A DNA stretch of 55,834 nucleotides from an uncultured Spirochaetota bacterium. Lineage in GTDB: Bacteria; Spirochaetota; Spirochaetia; JAFGXN01. Every line of letters starts with the position of its first letter. Positions within the stretch are counted from its first letter, which is position 1. Where the stretch lies: positions 1-55,834 of the forward strand of contig CALXOJ010000012.1 in NCBI GenBank assembly GCA_944390005.1, read 5' to 3'. Below, in pieces: positions 33,108 to 40,997 of this stretch. The notes beneath the pieces were generated by a model. That model was not told the origin of the DNA and did not search any database. It was given only the letters and a program-made list of their open reading frames with translations. The position numbers and the translations under genes were made by a program.

Positions 33108-33134
33108 GAAAAAAGGGGCGGAAATTTCCGCCCC
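33108..33134 (-). terminator. terminator of the hydrogenase operon
   Basis: GGGGCGGAAA and TTTCCGCCCC (33115-33134) form a perfect 20-base palindrome. On the minus strand it is followed by TTTTTTC, so it ends hydA transcription; it may also help stop the convergent DAHP synthase transcript. Confidence 0.85.
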
Positions 33135-33149
33135 TCAATCATTTTCAGA

Positions 33150-34916
33150 TTACTTTTTGTACGTCGGCCGCGATACGTAATGCGTGTGAAGAAGTTTATG
33201 GGCTTTATGCGACGACGGTTCTCCGAAGAAATCTTTGTAAATTTTTTGAATGTCGGGATTTTGATGCGATTTGCGGAATTCGCATTTTTTATCATCCGTG
33301 TAGAGCCCGTTGATTCGTTTAGCACGAATTTCATCTTCTGTTCCATACGGCTGTCCGCCGCCGGCAATACAGCCGCCTTTGCACGCCATGACTTCGATGA
33401 AGTGGTACGGCAGCTCCTTTCCGTTTTCTCTTGCGTCGCGGACTTCCTGCAGCAGCGTCTGAACATTTTTCAGTCCGTGGGCCACTGCCACACGCACCGG
33501 GGTTCCTTTTACATCGACGGTTGCCTTTTTGATTCCTTCCATACCGCGGACGCAGGTGAAATCCACCGCTTTTTCGGACAGCTCCTCTTTAGTGACGAGG
33601 TAATACGCCGTTCGCAAAGCCGCTTCCATAACGCCGCCGGTCACGCCGAAAATGGTCGCCGCGCCGGTGTATTGACCGATGGGGCTGTCAGCTTTTTGCG
33701 GTTCGATATTTTTAAAATCAATTCCGAATTGCTTAAACAACCGTGCCAATTCCCGCGTTGTAAGAACCAAATCGTTGTCCTGGCATCCGCTGGAAAACAT
33801 GTCTTCGCTGCGTTTGATTTCCTGTTTTTTTGCCGTACACGGCATAATCGAAACCGAGAAGATTTTTTTCGGATCCAATCCTGCGTTTTGCGCATAATAG
33901 GTTTTCGTAATGGCGCCCTGCATCTGCTGCGGAGATTTAGCGGTGGAAAAATTCGGAATCATGTCGCAGGCATACTTTTCCATGTATTCGACCCACGCCG
34001 GACAGCAGGAGGTAATCAGCGGCAGATCCTTGTTTTCCGTGAATCGACGGACGAATTCGGTTCCTTCTTCCATGATAGTCAGATCGGCTCCGAAGTTGGT
34101 GTCGAAAACGGTGTCGACGCCGATGGCTCTTAACGCGGCATAGATTTTTCCCGTCGTCACCTCACCCGGTTCCATGTCGAATTCTTCGCCGATAGCTACG
34201 CGGACAGCCGGCGCAATCTGAGCGATAACCGTCAGCTCCGGATTGCGGATTGCTTCAAGCAGTTTGGCGGTTTCATCCAACTCATAGATGGCGCCGACCG
34301 GACAGTGAGCGGAACATTGACCGCATTTGATACATGGCGTTTCGTTGAGAACGATGTCTCCGGCGCCGGCAATTCTCGTTTTTTCACCGCGTCCGATGAA
34401 TTCCAACGCCCAAACGTTCTGCAGCTGCTGACAAACTTGGGCACAGCGGCCGCACTGAACACATTTCGACGGATCCAAAACAATGGCGCCGGTTGAATCG
34501 TCTTTCGGCATGTTTTTGACGTTGCGGGCAAACGGAATTTCTCTGATACCGAATTCGGCTGCCAGCGTTTGCAGTTCGCAGCTGCCGTTTCGGCCGCAGG
34601 TCAGACACGATTGCGGATGATCGGCCAAAATCATTTCGATAATTGTCCGTCGGATTTTGTTTAATTCGGGATCATGGGTGATGTAATTTTCGCCTTCAAC
34701 ACATTCGGTTGCGCAGGCGCGAACCAGTTTTGGAGAAATGCCGCGCGCGTTGGAAACTTTAACAACACAAATGCCGCATGCCGCCCAGGCGTCCAAATCG
34801 GGATGAGCGCACAAAGAAGGAATTTTGACACCGGCTTGTTTGGCGGCCGCCAAAATATGAGTTCCTTTTTCAACCGTAATCGGTTTTCCGTTGATTTGAA
34901 TATTGACAGTACTCAC
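33150..34916 (-). CDS. hydA: [FeFe] hydrogenase catalytic subunit HydA of a trimeric NADH/ferredoxin enzyme
   Basis: A 588-residue enzyme. The N-terminus is a 2Fe-2S ferredoxin domain (CAHPDLDAWAACGIC), then the His-Cys 4Fe-4S cluster (HPQSCLTCGRNGSCELQ) and two 4Fe-4S motifs (CVQCGRCAQVCQ, CIKCGQCSAHCP). The H-cluster domain has all canonical motifs: TSCCPAWVEY (C304/C305), SIMPCTAKKQE and EVMACKGGCIAGGGQP. The start is GTG 34916 with AAGGAG in front, ten bases after the hydB stop. It makes or consumes H2 with electrons from NADH and reduced ferredoxin, in a complex with HydB and HydC. Confidence 0.95.
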   Translation of the reverse strand: MSTVNIQINGKPITVEKGTHILAAAKQAGVKIPSLCAHPDLDAWAACGICVVKVSNARGISPKLVRACATECVEGENYITHDPELNKIRRTIIEMILADHPQSCLTCGRNGSCELQTLAAEFGIREIPFARNVKNMPKDDSTGAIVLDPSKCVQCGRCAQVCQQLQNVWALEFIGRGEKTRIAGAGDIVLNETPCIKCGQCSAHCPVGAIYELDETAKLLEAIRNPELTVIAQIAPAVRVAIGEEFDMEPGEVTTGKIYAALRAIGVDTVFDTNFGADLTIMEEGTEFVRRFTENKDLPLITSCCPAWVEYMEKYACDMIPNFSTAKSPQQMQGAITKTYYAQNAGLDPKKIFSVSIMPCTAKKQEIKRSEDMFSSGCQDNDLVLTTRELARLFKQFGIDFKNIEPQKADSPIGQYTGAATIFGVTGGVMEAALRTAYYLVTKEELSEKAVDFTCVRGMEGIKKATVDVKGTPVRVAVAHGLKNVQTLLQEVRDARENGKELPYHFIEVMACKGGCIAGGGQPYGTEDEIRAKRINGLYTDDKKCEFRKSHQNPDIQKIYKDFFGEPSSHKAHKLLHTHYVSRPTYKK

Positions 34917-34926
34917 TTTTTTCTCC

Positions 34927-36711
34927 TTATCTCTTTTCGATGGCGTCAAACTTGCAGTTCTTCATACATTCGCCGCACTTGATACACTTCGTTTGGTCGA
35001 TCGTATGCTTTTGTCTGACTTCGCCGCTGATGCAGTTGACCGGACATTTACGGGCGCAGAGCGTACATCCTCGACAGTTGTCGTTGATGGTGTACGTAAT
35101 CAGCTTCTTACACTTTCCGGCGCGGCATTTTTTCTCATTGATATGCTCCAAATATTCGTCATAGAAATAATGGAGGGAAGAGAGAACCGGATTGGGTGCG
35201 GTTTGTCCGAGTCCGCAGAGAGCAGCGCGTTTCATTGCTTCACCGATCTCTTTCAGCTGTTCCAAATCTTCCATAGTGCCTTTGCCTTCGGAAATTTTGG
35301 TCAGGATGTCGTAAAGTTTCCGCGTTCCGATTCGGCACGGCGAACATTTTCCGCACGACTCTTCGACGCAGAATTCCTGGTAGAATTTCGCAACGTCGAT
35401 GATACAGTCATCTTCATCCATGACGATCATTCCGCCGGAACCCATCATTGAACCGGCTGCGACAAGATTGTCGAAGTCAATCGGCGTGTCGATCATTTTG
35501 GCGGTAATTACACCGCCGGAGGGACCGCCCGTCTGTACGGCTTTAAACGCTTTGCCGCCTTTGATTCCGCCGCCGATATCGTAAACGATTTCGCGCAGCG
35601 TCGTTCCCATCGGAACCTCTACCAAACCGGAGTTTTTGATTTTTCCCGTCAGAGCGAAAACTTTCGTTCCGGAGGATTTTTCCGTTCCGATGGATGCAAA
35701 CCATTTTCCGCCTTTTGTGATGATGACCGGAACATTGGCCCAAGTTTCAACATTGTTGATAACCGTCGGTTTTTTCCAAAGACCGCAAACGGCGGGAAAC
35801 GGCGGTTTCGGAGTCGGCATACCGCGTTTTCCTTCAATGGATGCAAGGAGGGCTGTTTCTTCACCGCAGACGAAAGCGCCCGCCCCCAAACGAATTTCAA
35901 TGTCGAATGAGAAATCGCTGCCGAGAATATTTTGCCCCAACAGTCCGTATTCACGCGCCTGCGCCATGGCGATTTCCAGCCGTTTGATAGCCAGAGGATA
36001 TTCGGCGCGGATGTAAATAAAGCCTTGATTGGCGCCTACAGTGTAACCGGCAATCGCCATGGCTTCCAAAACAGAGTGCGGATCGCCTTCAAGGGTACTG
36101 CGGTCCATATACGCGCCCGGGTCGCCTTCATCGGCGTTGCAGACGATGTACTTGACGTCGCTCTCTACCTGTTTTGTGAAATTCCACTTCATCCACGTCG
36201 GGAACCCCGCGCCGCCGCGGCCGCGCAGACCGGAGATCTTCATTTCTTCGATCACTTGATCCGGCGTCATTTCAAACAGGACTTTTTCCAGTGCGGCGTA
36301 ACCGTCGCGGGCGATGTACTCATCAATTTTTTCGGGATCGATTAAACCGCAGTTGCGCAAAACGATGCGCATCTGTTTCTGGTAAAATCCAATCTCTTCA
36401 GGAACGGCAGAGGTCTTCCCCGATTCATCAACGTAAGCCAACCGTTTGACAATACGCCCTTTAATCAGCGTCTCTTTGACGATTTCTTCCGCGTCTGATG
36501 GTTTGACTTCAACGTAGAACGCGTCTTCCGGCAGAACTTTGACAATCGGTCCTTTTTCACAGAAACCGAAACAGCCGGTTTTTACAACTTGAACGTCGTG
36601 CTCCAGTCCGGCGTTTGCCACTTCGGTTTTCAGGTTTGTGAAAATGTCATCGGCTTTTGATGATTCGCAGCCTGTACCGCCGCAAACCAATACGTAGTGT
36701 TTATATGCCAT
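34927..36711 (-). CDS. hydB: hydrogenase subunit HydB (NuoF-like, FMN and NADH site)
   Basis: A 594-residue flavoprotein. Residues 1-90 are a thioredoxin-like 2Fe-2S domain (CGGTGCESS, TGCFGFCEKGP). The NuoF core has GRGGAGFPTWMKW and GAGAFVCGEETALLASIEG for NADH and FMN, then SLBB and the 4Fe-4S motif ESCGKCSPCRIG. Two C-terminal 4Fe-4S motifs (CRGCTLCARKCP, CIKCGECMKNC) complete the layout of electron-bifurcating HydB. It accepts NADH electrons and shares them between hydrogen production and ferredoxin. The ATG at 36711 follows the small 2Fe-2S gene by 13 bases. Confidence 0.95.
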   Translation of the reverse strand: MAYKHYVLVCGGTGCESSKADDIFTNLKTEVANAGLEHDVQVVKTGCFGFCEKGPIVKVLPEDAFYVEVKPSDAEEIVKETLIKGRIVKRLAYVDESGKTSAVPEEIGFYQKQMRIVLRNCGLIDPEKIDEYIARDGYAALEKVLFEMTPDQVIEEMKISGLRGRGGAGFPTWMKWNFTKQVESDVKYIVCNADEGDPGAYMDRSTLEGDPHSVLEAMAIAGYTVGANQGFIYIRAEYPLAIKRLEIAMAQAREYGLLGQNILGSDFSFDIEIRLGAGAFVCGEETALLASIEGKRGMPTPKPPFPAVCGLWKKPTVINNVETWANVPVIITKGGKWFASIGTEKSSGTKVFALTGKIKNSGLVEVPMGTTLREIVYDIGGGIKGGKAFKAVQTGGPSGGVITAKMIDTPIDFDNLVAAGSMMGSGGMIVMDEDDCIIDVAKFYQEFCVEESCGKCSPCRIGTRKLYDILTKISEGKGTMEDLEQLKEIGEAMKRAALCGLGQTAPNPVLSSLHYFYDEYLEHINEKKCRAGKCKKLITYTINDNCRGCTLCARKCPVNCISGEVRQKHTIDQTKCIKCGECMKNCKFDAIEKR

Positions 36712-36724
36712 TTGTCTCTCCTTT

Positions 36725-37114
36725 TTATTTCATGATGTCGCCGGCGGGACGGTCGATGATGTGTCCGCTGACCAATTTCTTTCCGAGAATGTGATCGTCA
36801 ATCAGTTGATCCACCAAAGCGGCATCCACTTTTCCGTAGATGGTATCCGGCATTCCCGGCATTTTGATTTCCACCGTCGGTTCGGAGTGACACAGCCCCA
36901 TGCAGCCGGTTTGTTTGACCACCGCATCGGAGATTCCTTTTTCATCAAGTTTGGCAATGAAGGCATTTAAAACGTTCTTTGCTCCGGCGGCAATTCCGCA
37001 GGTTCCCATGCCGATTACGATGAAAATTTCCTTTCCGTGAGTTTGACGGGTGTCAATTTGTTTTTTTCCGGCTTCGCGCATTTTGCGCAAATCTTCTAAT
37101 GTTAATTTCGCCAT
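36725..37114 (-). CDS. thioredoxin-like 2Fe-2S protein of the hydrogenase operon
   Basis: A 129-residue protein with a thioredoxin-like ferredoxin domain; GMGTCGIAAGAK and TGCMGLCHSEP hold the four cluster cysteines. It resembles the N-terminal domain of HydB and the NuoE fold and is often seen next to hydB in fermentative bacteria, probably as an extra electron-transfer subunit. AAAGGAG precedes the ATG at 37114. Its first 62 bases overlap the end of the upstream ATPase gene in another frame. Confidence 0.85.
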   Translation of the reverse strand: MAKLTLEDLRKMREAGKKQIDTRQTHGKEIFIVIGMGTCGIAAGAKNVLNAFIAKLDEKGISDAVVKQTGCMGLCHSEPTVEIKMPGMPDTIYGKVDAALVDQLIDDHILGKKLVSGHIIDRPAGDIMK

Positions 37115-37670
37115 TTTTTATCTCCTTTATTTCCGATTCTTGATCTGTCAGAAATTGTTTGAGAAGTGCCAACGCCTGAGCGTCTTCGAACGAACCGAGC
37201 GCTTCTTTCAGTTCCGAACGGATAACCGTGTATTCGGCCGCCTTTTTTCCCGTATAACAGCGGTGAATAACCAGTTCATAGTTTCCGTTGAAAATCATGG
37301 TTGAAAAAAACGCCAGCGGCAAATCGCCGATCTTCGGTAAGTCGATGTGGTTGACGTTCAAATGAAACGCTAAACGCGTGCCTTCGCCTTTTTTTGATTG
37401 AATCGACCATGTGCCGTCCGTCATATCCACCGTTTGAAGCAGAAACGGCAGTCCGAGTCCGACTTTGCGGTGTTTGTGCTTCACCCCGTCGGTATAAAAC
37501 GGGTCTGTCGCCCGCTTCAGCTCTTCATCACTCATGCCTTTTCCGTTGTCTTCAATGCAAACGTCCAAAAATTCAGGCGTTTCGTTAACGGTCAGAACAA
37601 TTCGGGAAGCGTTTGCCTCCACCGAGTTTTGCAGACAGTCGACAATCATGTCGCCGATTGAATCGTGCAT
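37053..37670 (-). CDS. GHKL ATPase domain protein of the hydrogenase operon
   Basis: A 205-residue soluble protein. IVDCLQNSVEANASRI is the N box, EDNGKGMSDEEL the G1 box and KVGLGLPFLLQ the G2 box of the histidine-kinase/Hsp90 ATPase fold; there is no phospho-acceptor histidine domain. Such stand-alone ATPases sit between hydC and hydB in many HydABC operons and have no established role. I start it at ATG 37670, four bases after the hydC stop, with AGGAGA in front. The 3' end overlaps the next gene by 62 bases, unusually long for this compact operon. Confidence 0.8.
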   Translation of the reverse strand: MHDSIGDMIVDCLQNSVEANASRIVLTVNETPEFLDVCIEDNGKGMSDEELKRATDPFYTDGVKHKHRKVGLGLPFLLQTVDMTDGTWSIQSKKGEGTRLAFHLNVNHIDLPKIGDLPLAFFSTMIFNGNYELVIHRCYTGKKAAEYTVIRSELKEALGSFEDAQALALLKQFLTDQESEIKEIKNGEINIRRFAQNARSRKKTN

Positions 37671-37674
37671 TCTC

Positions 37675-38157
37675 CTATTCCGAGAAATTAGCCAGAATTT
37701 CGGGCATCTGCTCGGGCAGAACCTTTCCGAAAACCTCGTCTCCAATCACGACAACGGGTGCCAACCCGCAGCAGCCGACGCAGCGAACCGATTCCAACGA
37801 AAACATTCCGTCTTCGGTGACTCCTTTGACGGGAATATTCAGGTGTTTGGCTGTTTCGTCCAAAATCGCCTGACCGCCTTTGAGGTAGCACGCAGTTCCC
37901 ATGCACACCTGAATCACGTTTTTTCCCGGTTTGTTCAGTTTAAAAAAGTGGTAGAATGTGATGACTCCGTAGATTTTCGCCAGCGGAATGTCGAGCATTT
38001 CGGCGACCTTCATAGCCGCCCCCCTCGAAATGTACCCAAATTCGCTTTGAACCTTGTGGAGAATCATAATCAGATTTCCCGGCTTTTCCTTCCATTCGGC
38101 GATAAAGTTTTCCAGTTCTTTTGAGAAAACCGTATCCGTTTTTTGCTCTGTGGGCAT
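37675..38157 (-). CDS. hydC: hydrogenase subunit HydC (NuoE-like)
   Basis: A 160-residue thioredoxin-like 2Fe-2S subunit. HKVQSEFGYIS and IYGVITFYHFF match the NuoE helical N-terminus, and the cluster cysteines are in CMGTACYLKGG and CVGCCGLAP. It passes electrons between HydB and the rest of the complex. It is the first gene of the operon, has GGAGG in front of the ATG, and lies downstream of a clear promoter. Confidence 0.95.
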   Translation of the reverse strand: MPTEQKTDTVFSKELENFIAEWKEKPGNLIMILHKVQSEFGYISRGAAMKVAEMLDIPLAKIYGVITFYHFFKLNKPGKNVIQVCMGTACYLKGGQAILDETAKHLNIPVKGVTEDGMFSLESVRCVGCCGLAPVVVIGDEVFGKVLPEQMPEILANFSE

Positions 38158-38192
38158 AAGTCCTCCGTAAAAATATATACTTTTATCTGTAC

Positions 38193-38221
38193 ATTATAAA
38201 ATGACAGCCCTGTTTTTGCAA
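38193..38221 (-). promoter_or_regulatory. promoter of the hydrogenase operon
   Basis: On the minus strand TTGCAA (38221-38216), 17 bases, perfect TATAAT (38198-38193). The expected leader to the ATG at 38157 is about 29 bases. Confidence 0.85.
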
Positions 38222-38353
38222 CTTTTTTTCCGTAAAATTAAGGAATATTTTTACCCTCTATTTCGAATCGGGAGGCCGCCGAACCGGGAAAATAACGGGT
38301 AGTTAAGTGTGTTAACAAACGTAAAAAAGATGAACTTTTTTTAAAAATCGGTA

Positions 38354-38382
38354 TTGACAAATTGAAAAACAGGAGTGATAAT
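38354..38382 (+). promoter_or_regulatory. promoter of the lipoprotein cluster
   Basis: Perfect TTGACA (38354-38359), 17 bases, GATAAT (38377-38382). The ribosome site GAGGAGG precedes the ATG at 38404. Confidence 0.75.
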
Positions 38383-38403
38383 CATATTGTGAGGAGGCAA
38401 AAA

Positions 38404-38829
38404 ATGAAAAAATTATTGATTTTCCTTTCGGTATTGTGTTTTTCGTGCCAATACTATTTCGGAACAGCCGGCGAATTCGGACGTTTTCAGGTTCAAAAAA
38501 ACGGAAACGGTCTGCTGTTTTCCTGGGATCAGCCGGATTATACGGAATATAAAAAAGAATGGCAGCTGACAGCGCAAAAAGCCGAAGAACAGCAGGATGT
38601 GACCTTTCGGATTCTTTCGGGCGATGGGGAGTCGGTCTTTCATCGTCAGACCGGCAAAGAAACTTCGGTTACGGTCTCTTCGGATACATTGACATCGGGA
38701 GAATATGTCGCCTGTATCCGTTATGCTTATTTATCCGGCTATATGCCTTCTTCTGTTCGGTATGAGAGTCGGCTTCGGTTTACTCTCGATGAAAAAAAAG
38801 AAATTGTTTCCGTAAATCTGGAAGAATAA
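38404..38829 (+). CDS. lipoprotein with one FSW domain, cluster member 1
   Basis: A 141-residue lipoprotein with lipobox LCFSC (residues ~11-15). The mature part is a single beta-rich domain beginning FGRFQVQKNGNGLLFSWDQ, with TSVTVSSDTLTSGEYV in its second half. The same order of motifs occurs in the next two genes, so these are paralogues; the pattern resembles a fibronectin type III-like sandwich, which is an inference. GGAGG lies eight bases ahead of the ATG. Confidence 0.8.
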   Translation: MKKLLIFLSVLCFSCQYYFGTAGEFGRFQVQKNGNGLLFSWDQPDYTEYKKEWQLTAQKAEEQQDVTFRILSGDGESVFHRQTGKETSVTVSSDTLTSGEYVACIRYAYLSGYMPSSVRYESRLRFTLDEKKEIVSVNLEE

Positions 38830-38869
38830 ATTAACGACTATTCGATTTTGCAGGATCAGGAGGTTTACA

Positions 38870-39301
38870 ATGAAAAAGCTTTTTATTTTATTTTTATTAT
38901 CAGCCATGCTGACAGCGTGTCCGGCTGCCCTGCCTCCGGAACAGCTTTTTTGCGATATAGACGGGTTGCAGATGAAAGAAACAGAAAACGGCTATGTGTT
39001 TTCGTGGGAGCCGATTGACTTTTCGGGAATCGGAATGAGTGATGCGAAAAGAACGTTTCTTAAAAAACAAATCGATTACCGGTTTTTTATCGGATTAAAG
39101 GATTTCGGCGATTTGGTTTCGGATTTCGGTACGCTGCTGATGGCACAATGCGGTGATACACCGTCCGTGACGATCGCCAAAGACCGGATTCCGCCCGGAC
39201 GTTATACGGTTTCGGTTTCTTTTCAATACAAACCGGTCGAGTCAATTTCAATGCCGATTCTGAACTATTCTGCCGGTTTTGATATGACGATTAGCGAATA
39301 A
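38870..39301 (+). CDS. lipoprotein with one FSW domain, cluster member 2
   Basis: A 143-residue lipoprotein with lipobox MLTAC (residues ~13-17). Its domain shares the plan of the neighbours: ETENGYVFSWEPIDFSG near the start and TPSVTIAKDRIPPGRYTV in the second half. AGGAGG precedes the ATG, 40 bases after the first lipoprotein. Function unknown; likely surface or periplasmic. Confidence 0.8.
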   Translation: MKKLFILFLLSAMLTACPAALPPEQLFCDIDGLQMKETENGYVFSWEPIDFSGIGMSDAKRTFLKKQIDYRFFIGLKDFGDLVSDFGTLLMAQCGDTPSVTIAKDRIPPGRYTVSVSFQYKPVESISMPILNYSAGFDMTISE

Positions 39302-39313
39302 GGAGGCTGTATT

Positions 39314-40105
39314 ATGAAGAACTTCGCAAAGGGAATTCTTTTATTGGCAATGGGGCTGTTGTTCGGTTGTCCGGTGCCCGATTTGTATCCTTCGGGCGGC
39401 GGGACGATCAGCCGGTTTGAAGTAAAAGAAGCCGACACAGGCTTTACTTTTTCATGGAACGCGGTTGATTTGTCGGCATATCAAAAAGCCTGGCCGAAAT
39501 ATGCGGATGAAAAACCTGTCTATGAGATTTGTGCCAACAATCTCAATGAGAACAATGAGAGGGGAAGCGATCTTTCTCTCTGGATGGGGGGCGATACTTC
39601 CGTCACGTTGACAAAAGAGGATTTTCCGAAAACAGGTATTTACTGTGTCTTTGTCCGATGTAAAATCGGCGAAAATCGCAGAGAGTCGGGCGCTTACTGG
39701 TATTATATCAGTCGTCAGATTGATATAGATGTGACAATTTCGGGTGAGATTAAAACCTATCCGATTAATAATTTTCGTTATGAAGAGACAAGCAACCGGT
39801 ATCTGTTTTTGTGGGATCCGATTAATTTCGACAGTTATTCTGCCGCGGCAGGCGACAGTTCGGCGAAAGAGGCAGAAGAAAAGCTCTTTTATACGGTAAA
39901 AGTTACGGATGCATCCGGGAACCCGGTGTTTGTGAAGACAAGCGGCAAAAATACCGAATTATCGGTTGAGAAAACAGCCTTGCCGTCGTCTGAAGAGTAT
40001 ACGGTTGAAGTTTTTTACGAATACTTTGTATCGACCGATATTTCGGATTCCCGTAACGTTGCGTATAAAGGAAGTCTGAAACTGCCTTCTCCGGGAACAC
40101 CGTAG
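39314..40105 (+). CDS. lipoprotein with two tandem FSW domains, cluster member 3
   Basis: A 263-residue lipoprotein with lipobox LLFGC (residues ~15-19). It contains two copies of the domain seen once in the two upstream genes: EADTGFTFSWNAVDLSAYQK (~36-55) with TSVTLTKEDFPKTGIY, then ETSNRYLFLWDPINFDSY (~157-174) with TELSVEKTALPSSEEY. This shows internal duplication within a recently expanded family. AGGAGG precedes the ATG. Confidence 0.8.
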   Translation: MKNFAKGILLLAMGLLFGCPVPDLYPSGGGTISRFEVKEADTGFTFSWNAVDLSAYQKAWPKYADEKPVYEICANNLNENNERGSDLSLWMGGDTSVTLTKEDFPKTGIYCVFVRCKIGENRRESGAYWYYISRQIDIDVTISGEIKTYPINNFRYEETSNRYLFLWDPINFDSYSAAAGDSSAKEAEEKLFYTVKVTDASGNPVFVKTSGKNTELSVEKTALPSSEEYTVEVFYEYFVSTDISDSRNVAYKGSLKLPSPGTP

Positions 40106-40162
40106 TCGGATTAGGGAGATGCCAAATTGTAAAACGCCGGCTCGAATGATTTATTTGGTAAG

Positions 40163-40182
40163 AAAAAAAAAGGGGGGGGGGG
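40163..40182 (+). repeat. A9-G11 homopolymer tract before a lipoprotein start
   Basis: Nine A (40163-40171) followed by eleven G (40172-40182) end five bases before the ATG at 40188, so the G tract occupies the ribosome-site position. Tracts of this length are prone to slipped-strand mispairing. An upstream ATG at 40119, with AGGGAG directly against it, is in frame with the lipoprotein only at the present tract length. Confidence 0.8.
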
Positions 40183-40187
40183 ATTAC

Positions 40188-40811
40188 ATGAATAGGAAGC
40201 AAAGATTTTTATTTTTGACGATGACTGTTCTTCTGATTTCCTGCCCGATCGGACCGTCGATACCGACGGAAACGCTTTTATGTATTACCGGAAAGACGAA
40301 AGGAACGGCAAAGATCGAAGCGGTCGGCGGGAATGTGGCAATGGAACTGTTTTCGGTGACGGCGGACGGCAAAGAGGATAGACTCGCTTCAAACGAAATA
40401 GTCTTTTCTCCCGAATCTTTCTTTTATAAAGTGAGATATATCGATAACGGCTCCCCAAAAGGAGTCGAATATCCGACCGGATTTAGGCTGGTTTTACCGA
40501 ATGATGGAAGCGGCGTCGAAATTGCTGTTTTGGCCGGACGGGAAGTGCGTGATTTTCCCGAAAAACAGCGGATGGAGATTAATGATATGGCAAAAGTTTT
40601 TATGACTTTGGCCGAAGCGGGGAAAACGGATGAGGCATGGACGCGTTTGCGGGAGGCGTCGGCCTACGATAAAGACCGCCGTTATACGCAAACGGATTCC
40701 GCCGCCCGAACGTGGGAAATGACCTTTCGAGAGGTCGAAACATACCGCAGCCGCCTGAATGAGGATGTCGTCAAATACGGTTACCGGTGGAATTATGCCA
40801 ACCGGAAATGA
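40188..40811 (+). CDS. lipoprotein, cluster member 4, possibly phase-variable
   Basis: A 207-residue lipoprotein with lipobox LLISC (residues ~15-19). The mature protein is unlike the three FSW lipoproteins. A beta-rich front is followed by a helical half (~125-205, EKQRMEINDMAKVFMTLAEA) with an Arg/Tyr-rich end. I do not recognise a family. The start is ATG 40188 directly after the A9-G11 tract, so both ribosome binding and reading from the upstream ATG at 40119 would change with tract length. A UUCG-loop terminator ends the cluster. Confidence 0.7.
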   Translation: MNRKQRFLFLTMTVLLISCPIGPSIPTETLLCITGKTKGTAKIEAVGGNVAMELFSVTADGKEDRLASNEIVFSPESFFYKVRYIDNGSPKGVEYPTGFRLVLPNDGSGVEIAVLAGREVRDFPEKQRMEINDMAKVFMTLAEAGKTDEAWTRLREASAYDKDRRYTQTDSAARTWEMTFREVETYRSRLNEDVVKYGYRWNYANRK

Positions 40812-40835
40812 ATTGGCGGTCGGTTTCGGAAAACG

Positions 40836-40862
40836 AAAAGAGAGCTTCGGCTCTCTTTTTTT
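40836..40862 (+). terminator. terminator of the lipoprotein cluster
   Basis: AAAAGAGAGC (40836-40845) pairs with GCTCTCTTTT (40850-40859) around a stable TTCG loop and runs on into Ts. Confidence 0.9.
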
Positions 40863-40967
40863 GCGGTCGTTTTCGGTCGTCCTCTCCTTCGCGCTGCTGC
40901 CTCATTAGTAAGAATCGACTGCCCGAAATCCGCAGAAATCGCCCTTTTCCAACTCGTTTTTTTTTGG

Positions 40968-40973
40968 TATACT
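40968..40973 (+). promoter_or_regulatory. -10 box for icd
   Basis: TATACT lies 24 bases before the icd ATG. The hexamer 17 bases upstream (TTTTCC, 40945-40950) is a weak -35. Confidence 0.45.
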
Positions 40974-40997
40974 GAATCATTCCGAGCGGAGGTTTTT

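Noticed and set aside
33115-33134. 20-base perfect palindrome as a regulatory site or origin element
   Set aside because: It is followed by a T run on the minus strand directly after hydA, so a terminator explains it.
33180-34133. 317-codon plus-strand frame
   Set aside because: Antisense shadow of hydA, which has every H-cluster motif. No ribosome site or promoter on the plus strand.
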